A stretch of DNA of 60,896 bases, taken from positions 1-60,896 of the forward strand of contig JBDIBF010000011.1 in NCBI GenBank assembly GCA_039812765.1. Direction: 5' to 3'. Shown in pieces: positions 1 through 8,142 of the stretch (within the stretch, counting starts at the first letter, position 1; the number at the start of each line of letters is the position of its first letter). A program made the position numbers and the translations under genes. This DNA comes from JADJVL01 sp039812765. GTDB taxonomy: Bacteria; Acidobacteriota; Holophagae; Holophagales; Holophagaceae. The notes under the pieces were generated by a model. It saw nothing but the letters and a program-made list of their open reading frames with translations, did no database searches and was not told the DNA's origin.

Positions 1-2
1 CC

Positions 3-1430
3 AACTTCATCGCCGGCCACGTCGTGCCCGCCCGCTCCGGCGCGGTGCTGGAGGACATCGCCCCGGCCACGGGGAAGCCCTTCGCGACGATCCCGCGCTC
101 GGGGCCCGAGGACGTGGACGCCGCCGTGCAGGCGGCCGCGGCGGCCCTGCCCGGCTGGGCGCGGACCCCGGTGAACGCGCGGGCGGAGCTGCTGGAGACG
201 ATCGCGGGCCTGCTGGAATCCCGCCTGGACGTCTTTGCCGAGGCCGAAAGCCTGGATGCGGGCAAGCCCCTGGGCCTGGCCCGCAGCCTCGACATTCCTC
301 GTGCGATCCAGAACCTCCGCCACTTCGCCCGGGAAGTCCGCTTGCGGGGCGAGGAGAGCTTCGCCATGGCGGGCGCGGTGAACCTGGTTCAGCGCTCGCC
401 GGTTGGCGTCTGCGCCCTCATCACGCCCTGGAACCTGCCCCTCTACCTGCTCACCTGGAAGCTGGCCCCCTGCCTCGCCATGGGCAACACGGCGGTGGCG
501 AAGCCCAGCGAGCTGACGCCGCTGACGGCGACGATGCTGGCGGAACTGTTCCTCGAGGCCGGCGCGCCGAAGGGCATCTTCAACCTCGTCCACGGCCTCG
601 GCCCCGAAGCCGGCCAGGCGTTGGTGGAGCATCCCGACGTGAAGGCCGTGAGCTTCACTGGCGGCACCGCCAGCGGCCGGATCGTCGCGGCCACCGCCGC
701 GCCCGCCTTCAAGAAGCTGAGCCTGGAGCTGGGGGGCAAGAATCCGACCCTGGTCTTCGCCGATTGCGACCTGGAGAAGACCGTGAAGGGCGTGGCCCGG
801 GCGGCCTTCGAGAACACCGGCCAGATCTGCCTCTGCGGCTCGCGGATCCTGGTTGAGCGCGCGATCCACGACCGCTTCCTGGAGGCCTTCCTGGAAGAGG
901 TGAAGGCCTGGGCCTGCGACGATCCGTCGGACCTGAGCACCAAGGTGGGCGCCCTCATCAGCGCCGCCCATCGCGAGAAGGTGGAGGGCTACCTCAAGCT
1001 CGCGGTGGACGAGGGCGGCACGATCCGCTGCGGCGGCGCGCGGCCCACGCTGCCCGGCGACCTGGCGGACGGTTACTTCCTCGAACCCGCGGTGATCACG
1101 GGCCTGAGTGCCAGCTGTCGCACCGCCACCGAGGAGATCTTCGGCCCCGTGGTGACGATCCATCCCTTCGACACCGAGGAGGCCGCCATCGCCATGGCCA
1201 ACGGCACCCGCTATGGCCTCGCCGCCAGCGTGTGGACCTCCGAGCTGAACCGCGCCCACCGTGTGGCGACGGCCCTGGAGAGCGGCCTCGTCTGGGTGAA
1301 CACCTGGCTCCTCCGCGACCTGCGCGTGCCCTTCGGCGGTGTGAAGGAGAGCGGCGTGGGCCGCGAGGGCGGGCGCTGGAGCCTGGAGTTCTTCAGCGAG
1401 GCCAAGACCGTGACGTTGAAGCTGGAGTGA
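3..1430 (+). CDS. Aldehyde dehydrogenase, 2-aminomuconate/2-hydroxymuconate semialdehyde type (5' end outside window)
   Basis: NAD(P)-dependent aldehyde dehydrogenase. The reading frame is already open at the window edge and reads NFIAGH, the usual ALDH N-terminus, so the true start lies upstream and the GTG at 24 is internal. Hallmarks seen are ITPWNLP, SFTGGTASG, the catalytic-base motif LELGGKNP, the nucleophile region FENTGQICLCGSR, EEIFGPV and PFGGVKESGVGREGG. The next genes encode 2-aminophenol-type ring cleavage and 2-aminomuconate deamination, so the likely reaction is oxidation of 2-aminomuconate-6-semialdehyde to 2-aminomuconate (AmnC/NbaE role). The family is certain; the substrate is inferred from context, and other hydroxymuconic semialdehydes remain possible. 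Confidence 0.88.
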   Translation, partial: NFIAGHVVPARSGAVLEDIAPATGKPFATIPRSGPEDVDAAVQAAAAALPGWARTPVNARAELLETIAGLLESRLDVFAEAESLDAGKPLGLARSLDIPRAIQNLRHFAREVRLRGEESFAMAGAVNLVQRSPVGVCALITPWNLPLYLLTWKLAPCLAMGNTAVAKPSELTPLTATMLAELFLEAGAPKGIFNLVHGLGPEAGQALVEHPDVKAVSFTGGTASGRIVAATAAPAFKKLSLELGGKNPTLVFADCDLEKTVKGVARAAFENTGQICLCGSRILVERAIHDRFLEAFLEEVKAWACDDPSDLSTKVGALISAAHREKVEGYLKLAVDEGGTIRCGGARPTLPGDLADGYFLEPAVITGLSASCRTATEEIFGPVVTIHPFDTEEAAIAMANGTRYGLAASVWTSELNRAHRVATALESGLVWVNTWLLRDLRVPFGGVKESGVGREGGRWSLEFFSEAKTVTLKLE

Positions 1431-1437
1431 GACCTCG

Positions 1438-2337
1438 ATGAGCCAAGGATCCATCGTCGCGGGCGTCCTCGCCCCCCATCCGCCCCACCTGGTCTACGCG
1501 GAGAATCCGCCCCAGAACGAGCCGCGCTCTGAAGGCGGCTGGGAGGGTCTGCGTTGGGGCTACGAGCGGCTGCGCAAGAAGCTGGCGGAGACCGACTACG
1601 ACGTGCTGGTGGTGCATTCGCCCCACTGGAAGACGCGGACCGGCAACCACGTCCTCGCCGTGCCGAAGCTCTCGGGGCTGAGCGTGGATCCCATCTTCCC
1701 CAACCTCTTCCGCTACCACTTCGAGCTGAGCGTGGATGTGGACCTGGCGAGGGCCATCGTCGCCGAAGGCCGCGCCGCGGGGCTGGAGATGATGCCCATG
1801 GAGAACCCCGCCTTCCGCGTGGACTACGGCACCATCATCAGCTGCCATCTGGTGAACCCGGACTGGACCAAGCCCATCGTGGCGATTTCGAGCAACAGTT
1901 CCTACTTCGACTACAGCAATGAAGTGGGCGAGGACGAGATGGCCAAGCTCGGCGAGGCCACGGCGAAGGCCATCGCCAAGTCCGGCAAGAAGGCCGTGCT
2001 GCTGGCCTCCAACAGCCTCAGCCACCGCCACTTCACCGAGGAGCCCGAACTGCCCGAGGACATGAGCAGGGAGCACATCTACCACCACGGCCAGTACCTC
2101 TGGGACATGAAGGTGATCCGCATGATGAAGGAGGGCCGCACGAAGGAGCTCGCCGCCCTCATGCCCGACTTCATCGAGCAGGCCCTCAGCGAGTGCAAGG
2201 ACGGCTGCCTCTCCTGGATGCTCGCGGCCCTGGGGTATCCGGCCTATCCGGCGGAGGTCTACGCGTACGGGACCGTCATCGGCACGGGGAACGCGGTGGT
2301 GGGCTGGCACCCGAACGACGCGAAGGTGACGGCATGA
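1438..2337 (+). CDS. amnB: 2-aminophenol 1,6-dioxygenase-like beta (catalytic) subunit, class III extradiol
   Basis: 299-residue LigB-superfamily extradiol dioxygenase. His14, His63 and Glu252, with His196 as acid/base, sit one residue after the Fe(II) ligands and catalytic His that I recall for the characterised beta subunit (13, 62, 251 and 195), so an active iron site is predicted. Reaction expected from the family: O2-dependent opening of 2-aminophenol to 2-aminomuconate semialdehyde. It starts 7 bases after the dehydrogenase stop, and its TGA overlaps the ATG of the alpha-subunit fusion (ATGA), so the two subunits are probably translationally coupled. A carboxylated substrate such as 3-hydroxyanthranilate is possible given the nearby kynB. 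Confidence 0.85.
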   Translation: MSQGSIVAGVLAPHPPHLVYAENPPQNEPRSEGGWEGLRWGYERLRKKLAETDYDVLVVHSPHWKTRTGNHVLAVPKLSGLSVDPIFPNLFRYHFELSVDVDLARAIVAEGRAAGLEMMPMENPAFRVDYGTIISCHLVNPDWTKPIVAISSNSSYFDYSNEVGEDEMAKLGEATAKAIAKSGKKAVLLASNSLSHRHFTEEPELPEDMSREHIYHHGQYLWDMKVIRMMKEGRTKELAALMPDFIEQALSECKDGCLSWMLAALGYPAYPAEVYAYGTVIGTGNAVVGWHPNDAKVTA

Positions 2338-3710
2338 TGCTCCGCGGCTACCTCGTCCCCGGCAAACCCCTCCCGCTGTTGGCCCCTGAAAGGAATCCTG
2401 CTTGGGCCGAGCTGCGCCGCGGCTTCGAGGCTGCGCGTGACGAGATCCAGGCCTCCGGCGCGGACCTCCTGCTGCTCTACTCCACGAGCTGGATCAACGT
2501 CATCGGCCACCAGATCCAGGCCGATCCCGCGCCCGAGTGGGTGCACGTGGACGCGGACTTCCACGACTTCGGCACCATGCCCTACCGCTTCCGCATGGAT
2601 CCGGAGTTCGCGAAAACCTGTGAATCGGTGGCGCGCAGCCGCGGCCTCCACGCCCGCACCGTCGCCTACCAGGGCTTCCCCCTGGACAGCGGCGTCATCC
2701 AGGCGTTGAAGCTCCTCGACCCCGACAACCGCATCCCCGCCTGCGTGCTGGGTTGCAACATGTACGCGGACCGCGCCGAGACGATCGTCTGGGGCAAGGC
2801 CGCCGCCGAGGCCGTGGCGGCCACCGGCCGCAAGGCCGTCGCCGTCGCCATCAGCGCCTTCAGCAACCGCGTCTTCCCGAAGCGCATCGACCCCAAGGAC
2901 GACCGCCTCTACTCGGCCAAGGACGACGAGTGGAACCGCAAGCTCCTCCAGATGCTCGGCGAGGGCCGCCTCGAGGACGTGAGCCAGGTGGCCCGGGACT
3001 TCGCGGCCCAGGCCCATGGCGAGCAGCGGGGCAAGGCCTTCTGGTGGCTGGCCGCCGCCCTGGGCCAGCACAACGGCTACGACGGCACGGTGCACGCCTA
3101 CGGACCCCTGTGGGGCAGCGGTGGCGCCGTGGTGGGCCTCGTGCCCAACCCGGCGAAGGACCTCAGCCGCGAGTTCGACGAAGGCGACGTGCAGACCTTC
3201 ACCGGCGACCGCGGTGTCCTGGCCGCCGGAGCGGCCGAGACTCCCAGCCCGACCTCCGCGGCGGCTCCGGTGACCGCGGCGACCCCTGTGTCTGCCACCG
3301 GCATCGTCAAGACCACGGCGGCACCAAAACCCGTGGGCGCCTATCCCCACGCCCGCCGCGAAGGCGACCTCATCTTCGTCAGCGGCATCGGCCCCCGCCA
3401 GGCGGGCAGCGACGCCATTCCCGGCGGGGCCATCCGCGACGCAGCGGGCAACCCCCAGCCCTACGACGCCGCCGCCCAGACCCGGGCCGTCATCGAGAAC
3501 ATCAAGGTCATCCTCGAGTCCGCCGGCTCCGGCCTGGACAAGGTGGTGGACTGCCAGTGCTTCCTCATCGACATGGCCCGGGACTTCGCCGCGTTCAACG
3601 CCGTGTACGCGGAGTACTTCAAGGACATCCAGGCAACGAGGACGACGGTGGAGGTACGGGCCCTACCGACGCCGATTGCTGTCGAAATGAAGGTCATCGC
3701 CAGGGCCTGA
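2334..3710 (+). CDS. amnA: Fusion of 2-aminophenol 1,6-dioxygenase-like alpha subunit with RidA-family 2-aminomuconate deaminase
   Basis: 458 residues from the ATG that overlaps the upstream stop. Residues about 1-285 match the non-catalytic alpha subunit of 2-aminophenol 1,6-dioxygenase (LVPGKPLPLL near the start, HAYGPLWGSGGAV near the end); the iron ligands of the beta subunit are absent, as expected for alpha. An Ala/Pro/Thr-rich linker (about 286-322) leads to a complete RidA/YjgF domain (about 325-458) with GAYPHARR, TRAVIENI, the ligand-binding arginine in TRTTVEV and a terminal VEMKVIA. In known clusters AmnA and the deaminase AmnD are separate proteins. Here ring cleavage and the later deamination are joined, with the dehydrogenase encoded just upstream. 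There is no frameshift and the fusion is continuous. Confidence 0.82.
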   Translation: MMLRGYLVPGKPLPLLAPERNPAWAELRRGFEAARDEIQASGADLLLLYSTSWINVIGHQIQADPAPEWVHVDADFHDFGTMPYRFRMDPEFAKTCESVARSRGLHARTVAYQGFPLDSGVIQALKLLDPDNRIPACVLGCNMYADRAETIVWGKAAAEAVAATGRKAVAVAISAFSNRVFPKRIDPKDDRLYSAKDDEWNRKLLQMLGEGRLEDVSQVARDFAAQAHGEQRGKAFWWLAAALGQHNGYDGTVHAYGPLWGSGGAVVGLVPNPAKDLSREFDEGDVQTFTGDRGVLAAGAAETPSPTSAAAPVTAATPVSATGIVKTTAAPKPVGAYPHARREGDLIFVSGIGPRQAGSDAIPGGAIRDAAGNPQPYDAAAQTRAVIENIKVILESAGSGLDKVVDCQCFLIDMARDFAAFNAVYAEYFKDIQATRTTVEVRALPTPIAVEMKVIARA

Positions 3711-3721
3711 CCCGTTCCACA

Positions 3722-6553
3722 ATGAACGCGGAGCTCCCCGTGTCCACCCTCCGCCGGCTGGTGCGCGCCTGCCTGGCCCTCGCGCTCGCGTGGGTCGCGC
3801 CGGCCCTGCGCGCCCAGCACGCCCCGGATCCCGAGGCCCGTCCCGCGGCGCCGTCCGGGCTCCTCAGCCTCACCACCGGCTGGCGCTTCCGCGCCGGAGA
3901 CGACCCCGGCTACGCCGATCCCGGCCACAAGGACGCGGACTGGGCCGCCCTGCCGGACCTCGCCGACCGGCGGGCGGCCTTCCCCGCGGGCCGCGGCTGG
4001 TACCGCCTCCGCGTCCCGGTGCCGCCGGGCCAGACCCTGGGCCTCGCCCTGGGCCGCCTCCATGCGCCCCTGGAGGTCTACGCCAACGGCCGGAAGGTCG
4101 GAGGGCGCGGCGGCCTGGCGACGGGCGGGCTCCCCCACACGCCGGAGCTGACCTTCCTGGAGATCCCGGCCACCGACGGCACCCTGCTGCTCGCGGTCCG
4201 GGGCGACCTGGACCCCGGCCTCATGGCCCTCGCCCGGGGCCCCGTGCTCGGCCGGCGCGTCTGGCTCGGCCCCCGGGACCTCGTGGAGGCGCGCACCGCC
4301 GAGGCCAACGCCGAATGGCGAGCCTCCATCTGGGGCCGGGAGCTGGAGCGCTGGGGCATGTGCCTCTTCTTCACGGTGCTCGGGCTCTTCCACCTCCAGC
4401 TCTGGGTGCGGCGGCGAGAGACGCGGACCTACCTCTGGTTCGGCTGCGTGGCCCTCAGCATGGCGCTGCGCGAGGTCGCCATGACCACGTGGATGAACAC
4501 CTCCTTCGGCCATCCGCGCCTCGCCTACATCCAGTCCTGGCTCTTCCTCCAGGCCGCCTCGCCGCCCTTTCTCCAGTTCCTCTGGCCCTTCCTCGACCTC
4601 CGCATCCCGAGATGGCTGCGGTACTACCAGCTCAGCTTCCTCGTGCCCTGCGCCGCGCTCTTCCTGCCCCTGGAGCAGAGCATCCCCTTCACCCGTTTCA
4701 TCGGCCCCTTCTGGGGCGCGCCCGTGCTGCTGCTGGCCCCGGCGGTGACGCTCATGCAGGCGCGGCGCGGGCATCCCGAGGCCCGCACCATCCTCGTCGG
4801 CATGGGCCTGCTCCTCCTGGGCGGCCTCTACGAGCTGGGCTTCTGGTTCGGCCTCTGGCCCATCTTCAACACCCTCTCCTTCGGCTTCGTGGCCTTCCTC
4901 ATGGCGATGGTGGTCTCCATTTCCAAGCGGTACGCCCGGGCCCATGCGGAAATGGAGGAGCTGGCCCGCACCCTCGAGGCCCGCGTCCTCGCCCGCACCG
5001 AGGAGCTGGAGGAGGCCCAGGCCCGGATCCACCGCCTCTCCGAAAGCGCCGGCCAGGCCCTGCGGGACCCCGCCGCCTGGTCCGCCGCCATGGCGGTGGA
5101 GATCGCCGACGCCGTGCGGGCCGCCCACGTGGACGTCTGGAAGCTCCACGCGGGGTCGCTGCAGGGCCTCTCCACCGTCTCCTCGGACCCGCCCGCCCTG
5201 GCGCGGGTGGAGCTGCTGGCCCAGGCCCCGCCCGCCTTCGAGGAGGGCGCCGACACCCTCCTTCCCGTGCGCGGCATGACCGGCGAGTTGCGGGCGGCGG
5301 TGGTGGTGCGGGGCAAGACGACGCCCTGGCGGGAGGCCGAGCAGCGCCTCGTGGCCACCTTCGCCCAGCAGCTCGGCGGGGCCCTCGACCTCGCCCGCAT
5401 GCGCGCCGAGGTGGAGTCCGCCGCCGAGCGCCGGGCCACCACCCGGCAGGCGCTCCTGGACGCCGGCGCCGGCGTGCTGCAGGTCTGCGGGAACTGCGGG
5501 CGCTGCTACGACCAGACCGCCTCGGTCTGCGCCGCCGACGGCACGCCCCTCGCCGCCGACCGGCCCTTCCCCTACCTCGTCGCCCAGCGCTACCGGCTCC
5601 TGCGCATGCTCGGCGAGGGCGGCGCCGGCGTGGTCTTCGAGGCCGATGACCTGCGCCTCGCCCGCACCGTGGCCCTGAAGGCCATCAAGGCCGAACACTT
5701 CCACAGCGGGGACAAGCGCCTGCGCTTCGAGCAGGAGGCCCGCTCCCTCGCCCAGATCCACCATGAGGGCGTGATCGGCATCTTCGACAGCGGGCACCTG
5801 GAGGACGGCACCATCTACCTCGTCATGGAGCGCCTCCAAGGGGCCACCGTCCGGGTCCTGGTGGACACCTTCGGCCCCGGCACCGCGCGGCAGGTGGCGG
5901 ACCTCGTGCTTCAGTGCGCCCACGCCCTGGACGCCGTGCACGCCAAGGGCATCCTCCACCGGGACATCAAGCCCGACAACATCTTCGTGGCGCCCTCGGC
6001 GGCGGGCCTGCGCTTCAAGCTCCTGGACTTCGGCCTCGCCAAGGAGATGAGCGTGGACAGCAGCCTCACCCAGACCGGCGTGGTGATGGGCACCCCGGCC
6101 TACATGAGCCCCGAGCAGATCCGGGGCGGGCCCCTGGACGCCCGCAGCGACCTCTATGCCCTGGCCCTGGTGGCCTACGAGGCCCTCAGCGGCCGGCGCG
6201 CGGTGCAGGCGGAATCCCTGCCCGACATCCTCGTGGAGGTGGCCCAGGAGCGCCCCGAACCCATCCAGGCCCTGGTCCGCGGCCTGCCCTGGGATGCCGC
6301 CGTGCTGCTCGAGCAGGCCCTGGACAAGCACCCCGAGGCCCGCCCCTCCGGCCTCCTGGCCTGGGCCCGGCGGCTCGCCGAGGCCCTGCGGGAGGCGCCG
6401 GCGGAGGAGGGCGGCTGGCCCGAGGAAGCCGACGAGCTCCTGGCCGGGCTGGCGCCGCCCCTGCGCCCCTCGACGCCTGTGCGGATCTCCGGCCAGGATC
6501 CCCAGGAACCGACCCGGGCCCTCCCCCGCACCGACCCCCTGGAGCCCGCCTGA
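3722..6553 (+). CDS. 7TM-DISM receptor fused to Ser/Thr protein kinase
   Basis: 943 residues, start chosen at the first ATG after the upstream gene because it gives a clean signal peptide ending ALRAQ. Then come a periplasmic galactose-binding-like domain typical of 7TMR-DISM receptors (about 45-195), a multi-helix membrane region (about 215-410), a short coiled coil, a GAF-like segment (about 450-575), a four-cysteine cluster CGNCGRCYDQTASVC (about 588) and a Hanks-type kinase domain (about 620-890). The kinase has GEGGAGVV, the lysine in VALKAIK, HRDIKPDN and DFGLA, so it should be active. DISM receptors usually carry histidine kinase or GGDEF outputs; a Ser/Thr kinase output is unusual. 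It lies between catabolic genes and may sense a related compound, but this is inference. Confidence 0.85.
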   Translation: MNAELPVSTLRRLVRACLALALAWVAPALRAQHAPDPEARPAAPSGLLSLTTGWRFRAGDDPGYADPGHKDADWAALPDLADRRAAFPAGRGWYRLRVPVPPGQTLGLALGRLHAPLEVYANGRKVGGRGGLATGGLPHTPELTFLEIPATDGTLLLAVRGDLDPGLMALARGPVLGRRVWLGPRDLVEARTAEANAEWRASIWGRELERWGMCLFFTVLGLFHLQLWVRRRETRTYLWFGCVALSMALREVAMTTWMNTSFGHPRLAYIQSWLFLQAASPPFLQFLWPFLDLRIPRWLRYYQLSFLVPCAALFLPLEQSIPFTRFIGPFWGAPVLLLAPAVTLMQARRGHPEARTILVGMGLLLLGGLYELGFWFGLWPIFNTLSFGFVAFLMAMVVSISKRYARAHAEMEELARTLEARVLARTEELEEAQARIHRLSESAGQALRDPAAWSAAMAVEIADAVRAAHVDVWKLHAGSLQGLSTVSSDPPALARVELLAQAPPAFEEGADTLLPVRGMTGELRAAVVVRGKTTPWREAEQRLVATFAQQLGGALDLARMRAEVESAAERRATTRQALLDAGAGVLQVCGNCGRCYDQTASVCAADGTPLAADRPFPYLVAQRYRLLRMLGEGGAGVVFEADDLRLARTVALKAIKAEHFHSGDKRLRFEQEARSLAQIHHEGVIGIFDSGHLEDGTIYLVMERLQGATVRVLVDTFGPGTARQVADLVLQCAHALDAVHAKGILHRDIKPDNIFVAPSAAGLRFKLLDFGLAKEMSVDSSLTQTGVVMGTPAYMSPEQIRGGPLDARSDLYALALVAYEALSGRRAVQAESLPDILVEVAQERPEPIQALVRGLPWDAAVLLEQALDKHPEARPSGLLAWARRLAEALREAPAEEGGWPEEADELLAGLAPPLRPSTPVRISGQDPQEPTRALPRTDPLEPA

Positions 6554-6554
6554 C

Positions 6555-7193
6555 ATGCCCCGGATCCACGACCTGTCGCCCCTCCTCTCCGAGCGCCTCG
6601 CGGTCTGGCCCGGGGACGTGCCCTACCGCCGCGCCGTGGCCCTGTCCTTCGCCCGGGGCGCCCACCTGGACCTGTCCAGCGTCGAGACCACCCTCCACGT
6701 CGGGGCCCACGCCGACGCGCCGAGCCACTACGCCGCGGGCGCGGAGGGCATCGACCGCGTGGACCTGGGCCCCTACCTCGGCCCCTGCCAGGTGATCGCC
6801 GTCTCGGTGCCCCGGGGCGGACGGGTCCTCCCTTCGCACCTGCCGGGCCCGGTCCGCGCCCCCCGCGTCCTGCTGCGCACCGGCACCTTCCCCGACCCCG
6901 AACGCTTCAACCCGGACTTCGCCAGCCTCTCGCCCGAACTCATCCACGCGCTGCGCCGCCAGGGCTGCGTCCTCGTGGGGATCGACACCCCTTCGGTGGA
7001 TCCATTCGAGAGCAAGGCCCTGGAGAGCCACCAGGCCCTGCGGGAGACGGGGATGCGCAACCTCGAGGGGCTCCTCCTGGAGGGCGTGCCCGAGGGCGTC
7101 CACACCCTTGTGGCCCTGCCCCTCCGCCTGGAGGGGGCCGACGCCAGCCCCGTGCGGGCGGTGCTGGTCGAGGGCCCCCTCGGGCTATCCTGA
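6555..7193 (+). CDS. kynB: Kynurenine formamidase (arylformamidase)
   Basis: 212-residue cyclase-family metallohydrolase that converts N-formylkynurenine to kynurenine and formate in tryptophan breakdown. The metal-binding motif HVGAHADAPSHY (His48, His52, Asp54, His58) is intact. WPGDVPY near the N-terminus, LGPCQVI, VLLRTGTF, IDTPSVDPFESK and the terminal ALPLRLEGADASPVRAVL are the KynB signature and set it apart from general cyclases. The ATG lies one base after the kinase stop, so it is in the same transcription unit. Together with the semialdehyde dehydrogenase and 2-aminomuconate deaminase it places the locus in the kynurenine to 3-hydroxyanthranilate route. Confidence 0.9.
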   Translation: MPRIHDLSPLLSERLAVWPGDVPYRRAVALSFARGAHLDLSSVETTLHVGAHADAPSHYAAGAEGIDRVDLGPYLGPCQVIAVSVPRGGRVLPSHLPGPVRAPRVLLRTGTFPDPERFNPDFASLSPELIHALRRQGCVLVGIDTPSVDPFESKALESHQALRETGMRNLEGLLLEGVPEGVHTLVALPLRLEGADASPVRAVLVEGPLGLS

Positions 7194-7254
7194 GGATTCC
7201 CGTTCCGGCGTCCCCCGTCCCGCTATCCTGTTCGTCCTCCCCCAAGGCCCCCCC

Positions 7255-8118
7255 GTGCCCCTCCGGCATCTCGAAGAGCGCGCCCTCGACAAGTACTTCG
7301 ACTCCATCCGCCACCTGCCCCTGCTCACGGCGGAAGAGGAGCGGAAGAACGGGCACCTGTGGCAGGACGACCGCAATCCCGAGGGCCTGCGCGCCCTGGT
7401 GGAGGGCAACCTGCGCTTCGTGGTGAAGGAGGCCCGCAAGTTCGAAGGCATGGGCCTCGACCTCCTGGACCTCATCAGCGAAGGGAACCTCGGCCTCATC
7501 GAGGCCGCCAAGCGCTTCGACCCGCGGCGCGAGAACAAGTTCCTCACCTACGCGTCGTGGTGGGTGCGCCAGGCCATCTTCCACGCCCTGGCCGAGCACG
7601 GTTCCAAGATCCGCCTGCCCCAGAAAGTCGCGGGACACCTCGTCCAGCTCAACCGCGTCACCAACCGCCTGAGCCAGGAGCTGGGCCACCACCCCACCGT
7701 GCAGGAGATCGCGGACCACAGCCACTTCACGGTGGAGGACGTGGAGCGGCTGCAACTCCTGCACCAGACCACCAGCACGGTGAGCACCGAGCAGGGCATG
7801 GGGGAAACGGACCTCACCGTGGGGGACAGCCTCGAGCAGGAAGTCGAGCCCTCCGCCATGCAGACCCTGGACCACGAGTCCTTCCTCCAGCAGATGGAGG
7901 CCAGCCTGGCGACCCTCTCCGAGAAGGAACGCCGGATCCTGGGCATGCACTTCGGCCTGCACGGCCAGGAGCCCATGACCCTGGAGCAGATCGGCCGCGC
8001 CTTCGACCCGCCCATCAGCCGCGAGCGGGTGCGGCAGATCGAGGAGCGCGCCTTCCAGAAGATCCGGGAGCGCCGGCGGGAGGTGCTGGGCCAGTTCCTC
8101 CGCGGGGACGTGCCTTGA
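7255..8118 (+). CDS. RNA polymerase sigma-70 family factor (RpoD/RpoS-like, group 2)
   Basis: 287 residues from GTG 7255. The frame stays open upstream, but the conserved sequence begins at PLRHLEERALDKYFDSI (region 1.2), so this start is preferred. Region 2 is complete (NLRFVVKEARKF, DLISEGNLGLIEAAKRFD, FLTYASWWVRQAI, which contact the -10 element). Region 3 follows, then region 4 with LSEKERRILGMHFGL and the -35-recognition helix ISRERVRQIEERAFQKIR. It lacks the long acidic N-terminus of the primary factor, so it is more likely an alternative or stationary-phase type. TATCCT at 7224-7229 could be its -10 element, but no good -35 is visible. Confidence 0.88.
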   Translation: MPLRHLEERALDKYFDSIRHLPLLTAEEERKNGHLWQDDRNPEGLRALVEGNLRFVVKEARKFEGMGLDLLDLISEGNLGLIEAAKRFDPRRENKFLTYASWWVRQAIFHALAEHGSKIRLPQKVAGHLVQLNRVTNRLSQELGHHPTVQEIADHSHFTVEDVERLQLLHQTTSTVSTEQGMGETDLTVGDSLEQEVEPSAMQTLDHESFLQQMEASLATLSEKERRILGMHFGLHGQEPMTLEQIGRAFDPPISRERVRQIEERAFQKIRERRREVLGQFLRGDVP

Positions 8119-8142
8119 AAGCCAGACCATGAAGGCCAGGCC

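Noticed and set aside
2753..3721. N-terminal extension of the receptor kinase through the dioxygenase gene
   Set aside because: It would overlap the dioxygenase-deaminase fusion out of frame and encode Arg/Gly-rich sequence. The ATG at 3722 gives a proper signal peptide.
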